From Candidatus Woesearchaeota archaeon (lineage in GTDB: Archaea > Nanobdellota > Nanobdellia > Woesearchaeales > WALR01): 9,018 bases of DNA. Positions 7,708-9,018 of the stretch are shown in pieces. The notes under the pieces are model-generated. The model saw only the letters and a program-made list of their open reading frames with translations. It ran no database searches and was not told the DNA's origin. A program made the position numbers and the translations under genes. Positions within the stretch are counted from its first letter, which is position 1; each line of letters begins with the position of its first letter. The stretch is taken from NCBI GenBank assembly GCA_015522765.1, contig WALR01000145.1, forward strand, positions 1 through 9,018, written 5' to 3'.

Positions 7708-8909
7708 TAAATATTAAGCGAGTTTTTCAGTATTAATTTGACCTTTGGTATGAGAAAGTCCGGAATATTCATTGACATCTCCCTTGTTCTTCCATATCTC
7801 CCCTTTGATATCACCCTCGCCCTTATGAGGCCGAGCATGTCGAACTCTGCCAAAACATCACTCACCCTCCTCTGGGTCAAAGGCCTCAGGTTCAGGGATG
7901 AACATATGTCCATGTACTTTGAATAAACATCTCCTGTGAAGAACCTCTTTTTCTTGTCCGGCTTTATGATAAGGAGGGTGTACATTATCGCCTGGTACTG
8001 CTTGGGCTGGGACTTTACAACCTCGAGTATCTTGTCCCTCTCTATTTTGTCCTCTGCCTCGTCGAGGTGTTTAAGCATTACCTTTTTTGAGTTTGACCTG
8101 TCTGCGAGTTCGCCGGCAACCCTTAAAAGCTCGAGGGCGCGCCTCGCGTCTCCGTGCTCCCGGGCTGCGATTGCCGCGCATTTCTCGATGACGCCTGCAG
8201 CTATGGTCCCCTTCTTGAACGCTTTCCTGCCCCTCTCCTTCAATATCTGCTGAATCTGTATAGCATTATAGGGGGGGAATATCACCTCTTCCTCTGAGAG
8301 GGAGCTCTTGACTCTTGGATCGAGGTTGTCTGTGAATGTAAGATCGTTGGATATTCCTATGATTGATATTTGTGAGTTCTTAAGCTCTGAATTGATTCTT
8401 GTCAGGTTGTAAAGAACATCGTCGCCTGTCTTGCTGACGAGCTGGTCTATTTCGTCGAGTATGATTACAATGATGCTTTTTTCTGCATCAATAGCTGAGA
8501 AGAATATTTTATAAACTTCGTCTGTCGGCAGGCCTGTTGGGGGCACCTTCTTTCTAAAGAGCCCTGAGAGTGTGGCTATGAGCCTGTACTCTGTATCCGC
8601 GACTTTTTTTAGCTTGCAGTTAATATAGCACATTTTTAGGGGGACCTCTCTTGCGTCTGCAACCCTGCTCAGCTGCTTTGTTGTGTATTTAACGCTTAGT
8701 GTCTTGCCTGTTCCTGTCTTGCCATATATGAAGATGTTTGATGGTCTGTCCTCTCTAAGCGCTGGGGCGAGTATTGATGCAATTTGGTTCAGCTGCTCCT
8801 CTCTATGGAGTATGTTCTCAGGGATGTATGATGACTGCAGAACCTGCTTATTCTTAAATATAGAGTTCTTGGACATGAATGTTTCAAAGAAGTTTATCAG
8901 GTTGGCCAT
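7707..8909 (-). CDS. Orc1/Cdc6 replication initiator ATPase
   Basis: This is an archaeal Orc1/Cdc6 protein, the AAA+ ATPase that binds origin recognition boxes, melts the origin and loads the MCM helicase. Counting from the ATG at 8909 (400 residues), it shows the N-terminal SIFKNKQVLQSSYIPENILHRE segment (16-37), Walker A GKTGTGKT (63-70), Walker B LDEID (151-155), sensor 1 N188, a DPR arginine-finger segment (197-199), sensor 2 GDARRAL (253-259), and a C-terminal winged-helix DNA-binding domain (about 300-400). Nothing essential is missing. A TTG at 8924 would add five residues. The ATG at 8909 is preferred because a TATA box lies 25 bases upstream, giving a leaderless mRNA. It is the first gene of the operon, overlapping polB by one base, and sits next to a probable origin element. 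Several archaea carry more than one orc1, so I give no numbered symbol. Confidence 0.95.
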   Translation of the reverse strand: MANLINFFETFMSKNSIFKNKQVLQSSYIPENILHREEQLNQIASILAPALREDRPSNIFIYGKTGTGKTLSVKYTTKQLSRVADAREVPLKMCYINCKLKKVADTEYRLIATLSGLFRKKVPPTGLPTDEVYKIFFSAIDAEKSIIVIILDEIDQLVSKTGDDVLYNLTRINSELKNSQISIIGISNDLTFTDNLDPRVKSSLSEEEVIFPPYNAIQIQQILKERGRKAFKKGTIAAGVIEKCAAIAAREHGDARRALELLRVAGELADRSNSKKVMLKHLDEAEDKIERDKILEVVKSQPKQYQAIMYTLLIIKPDKKKRFFTGDVYSKYMDICSSLNLRPLTQRRVSDVLAEFDMLGLIRARVISKGRYGRTREMSMNIPDFLIPKVKLILKNSLNI

Positions 8910-8919
8910 ATGGGTGTGT

Positions 8920-8949
8920 AACAACAGTTAATTTAAAAGGATTGTTGTT
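8920..8949. repeat. Inverted repeat around an A/T-rich candidate unwinding element
   Basis: AACAACA at 8920-8926 and TGTTGTT at 8943-8949 form a perfect 7-bp inverted repeat around a 16-base A/T-rich core that holds the orc1 TATA box. Between an initiator gene and an origin recognition box, such a stretch could be part of the DNA unwinding element. The two arms could also be a regulator's operator half-sites. Chance pairing of A/C-rich and T/G-rich sequence is possible. Confidence 0.35.
8930..8938 (-). promoter_or_regulatory. TATA-box promoter of the orc1-polB-polC operon
   Basis: On the minus strand TTTTAAATT is centred at about 8934, 25 bases before the orc1 ATG at 8909. This is the standard archaeal TATA-to-start spacing and implies a leaderless transcript. 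There is no Shine-Dalgarno before 8909, which agrees. No other promoter of similar quality is evident before polB or polC, so it probably drives all three genes. Confidence 0.65.
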
Positions 8950-8962
8950 TTTGAACAGCCCA

Positions 8963-8986
8963 TCCACCCCCTTATTTCCTTTGGAG
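8963..8986 (-). promoter_or_regulatory. Origin recognition box (ORB)-like Orc1 binding site; edge of probable oriC
   Basis: Read on the minus strand, the site has CTCCA, two bases, GGAAA, a TAA spacer, then a run of five Gs followed by TGG. This is the layout of archaeal origin recognition boxes: a short dyad (TCCA..GGAAA) followed by a G-string. Orc1 contacts the dyad through its winged helix and the G-string through its AAA+ domain. The box lies 54 bases upstream of orc1, with its G-string facing the A/T-rich segment and the gene. Only one box is visible because the window ends at 9018; an origin should carry further boxes beyond. Confidence 0.65.
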
Positions 8987-9018
8987 ATTTGGTGCTTGTT
9001 TGGTTGTTAGGTTTTATA

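Noticed and set aside
8910..8924. TTG start for orc1 at 8924
   Set aside because: It has no ribosome binding site, lies between the TATA box and the predicted transcription start, and the ATG at 8909 fits a leaderless mRNA.
8932..9018. Open frames on both strands through the right-edge segment
   Set aside because: The plus-strand frame has no plausible early start codon, and the minus-strand frame (ending in TAA near 8930) looks like low-complexity polar sequence. The ORB-like site and promoter explain the segment better.

Overview
The window reads as chromosomal DNA of an archaeon that uses the D-family replicative polymerase. The diagnostic genes are both PolD subunits, an Orc1/Cdc6 initiator and the archaeal translation initiation factor aIF2-beta. 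PolD is absent from Crenarchaeota, so a euryarchaeal or related lineage (DPANN included) fits; I cannot place it more finely. Heavy use of AGG/AGA and ATA codons and short TATA-box promoters with little or no 5' leader also fit an archaeon. All five genes are intact. I see no mobile element, CRISPR array, tRNA or rRNA.

Left part (+ strand): about 155 bases without a confident gene hold a long-range inverted repeat (39-102) and a TATA box. Then comes a 589-residue PEP/pyruvate-binding (ATP-grasp) protein that lacks the downstream catalytic domains of PEP synthase (156-1925), followed 43 bases later by aIF2-beta (1969-2376).

Right part (- strand): a replication operon is transcribed leftwards, orc1/cdc6 (8909-7707), then polB/DP1 (7707-5965), then polC/DP2 (5953-2378). 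The first two genes overlap by one base (TAATG); the last two are 11 bases apart with a strong Shine-Dalgarno. The operon ends one base from the end of the aIF2-beta gene, tail to tail.

Right edge (8910-9018): a non-coding segment holds the leaderless orc1 promoter, an A/T-rich stretch inside a 7-bp inverted repeat, and one good match to an origin recognition box. The edge is therefore probably one flank of a replication origin, with the initiator gene beside it and the replicative polymerase in the same transcript. This arrangement resembles the Thermococcales oriC neighbourhood.

The most interesting points are the origin edge with possible Orc1 autoregulation, a variant PolD catalytic motif, a C-terminal PCNA-binding peptide on DP2, and the unusual domain make-up of the PEP-synthase-like protein. 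I did not find a clearly new biological system.
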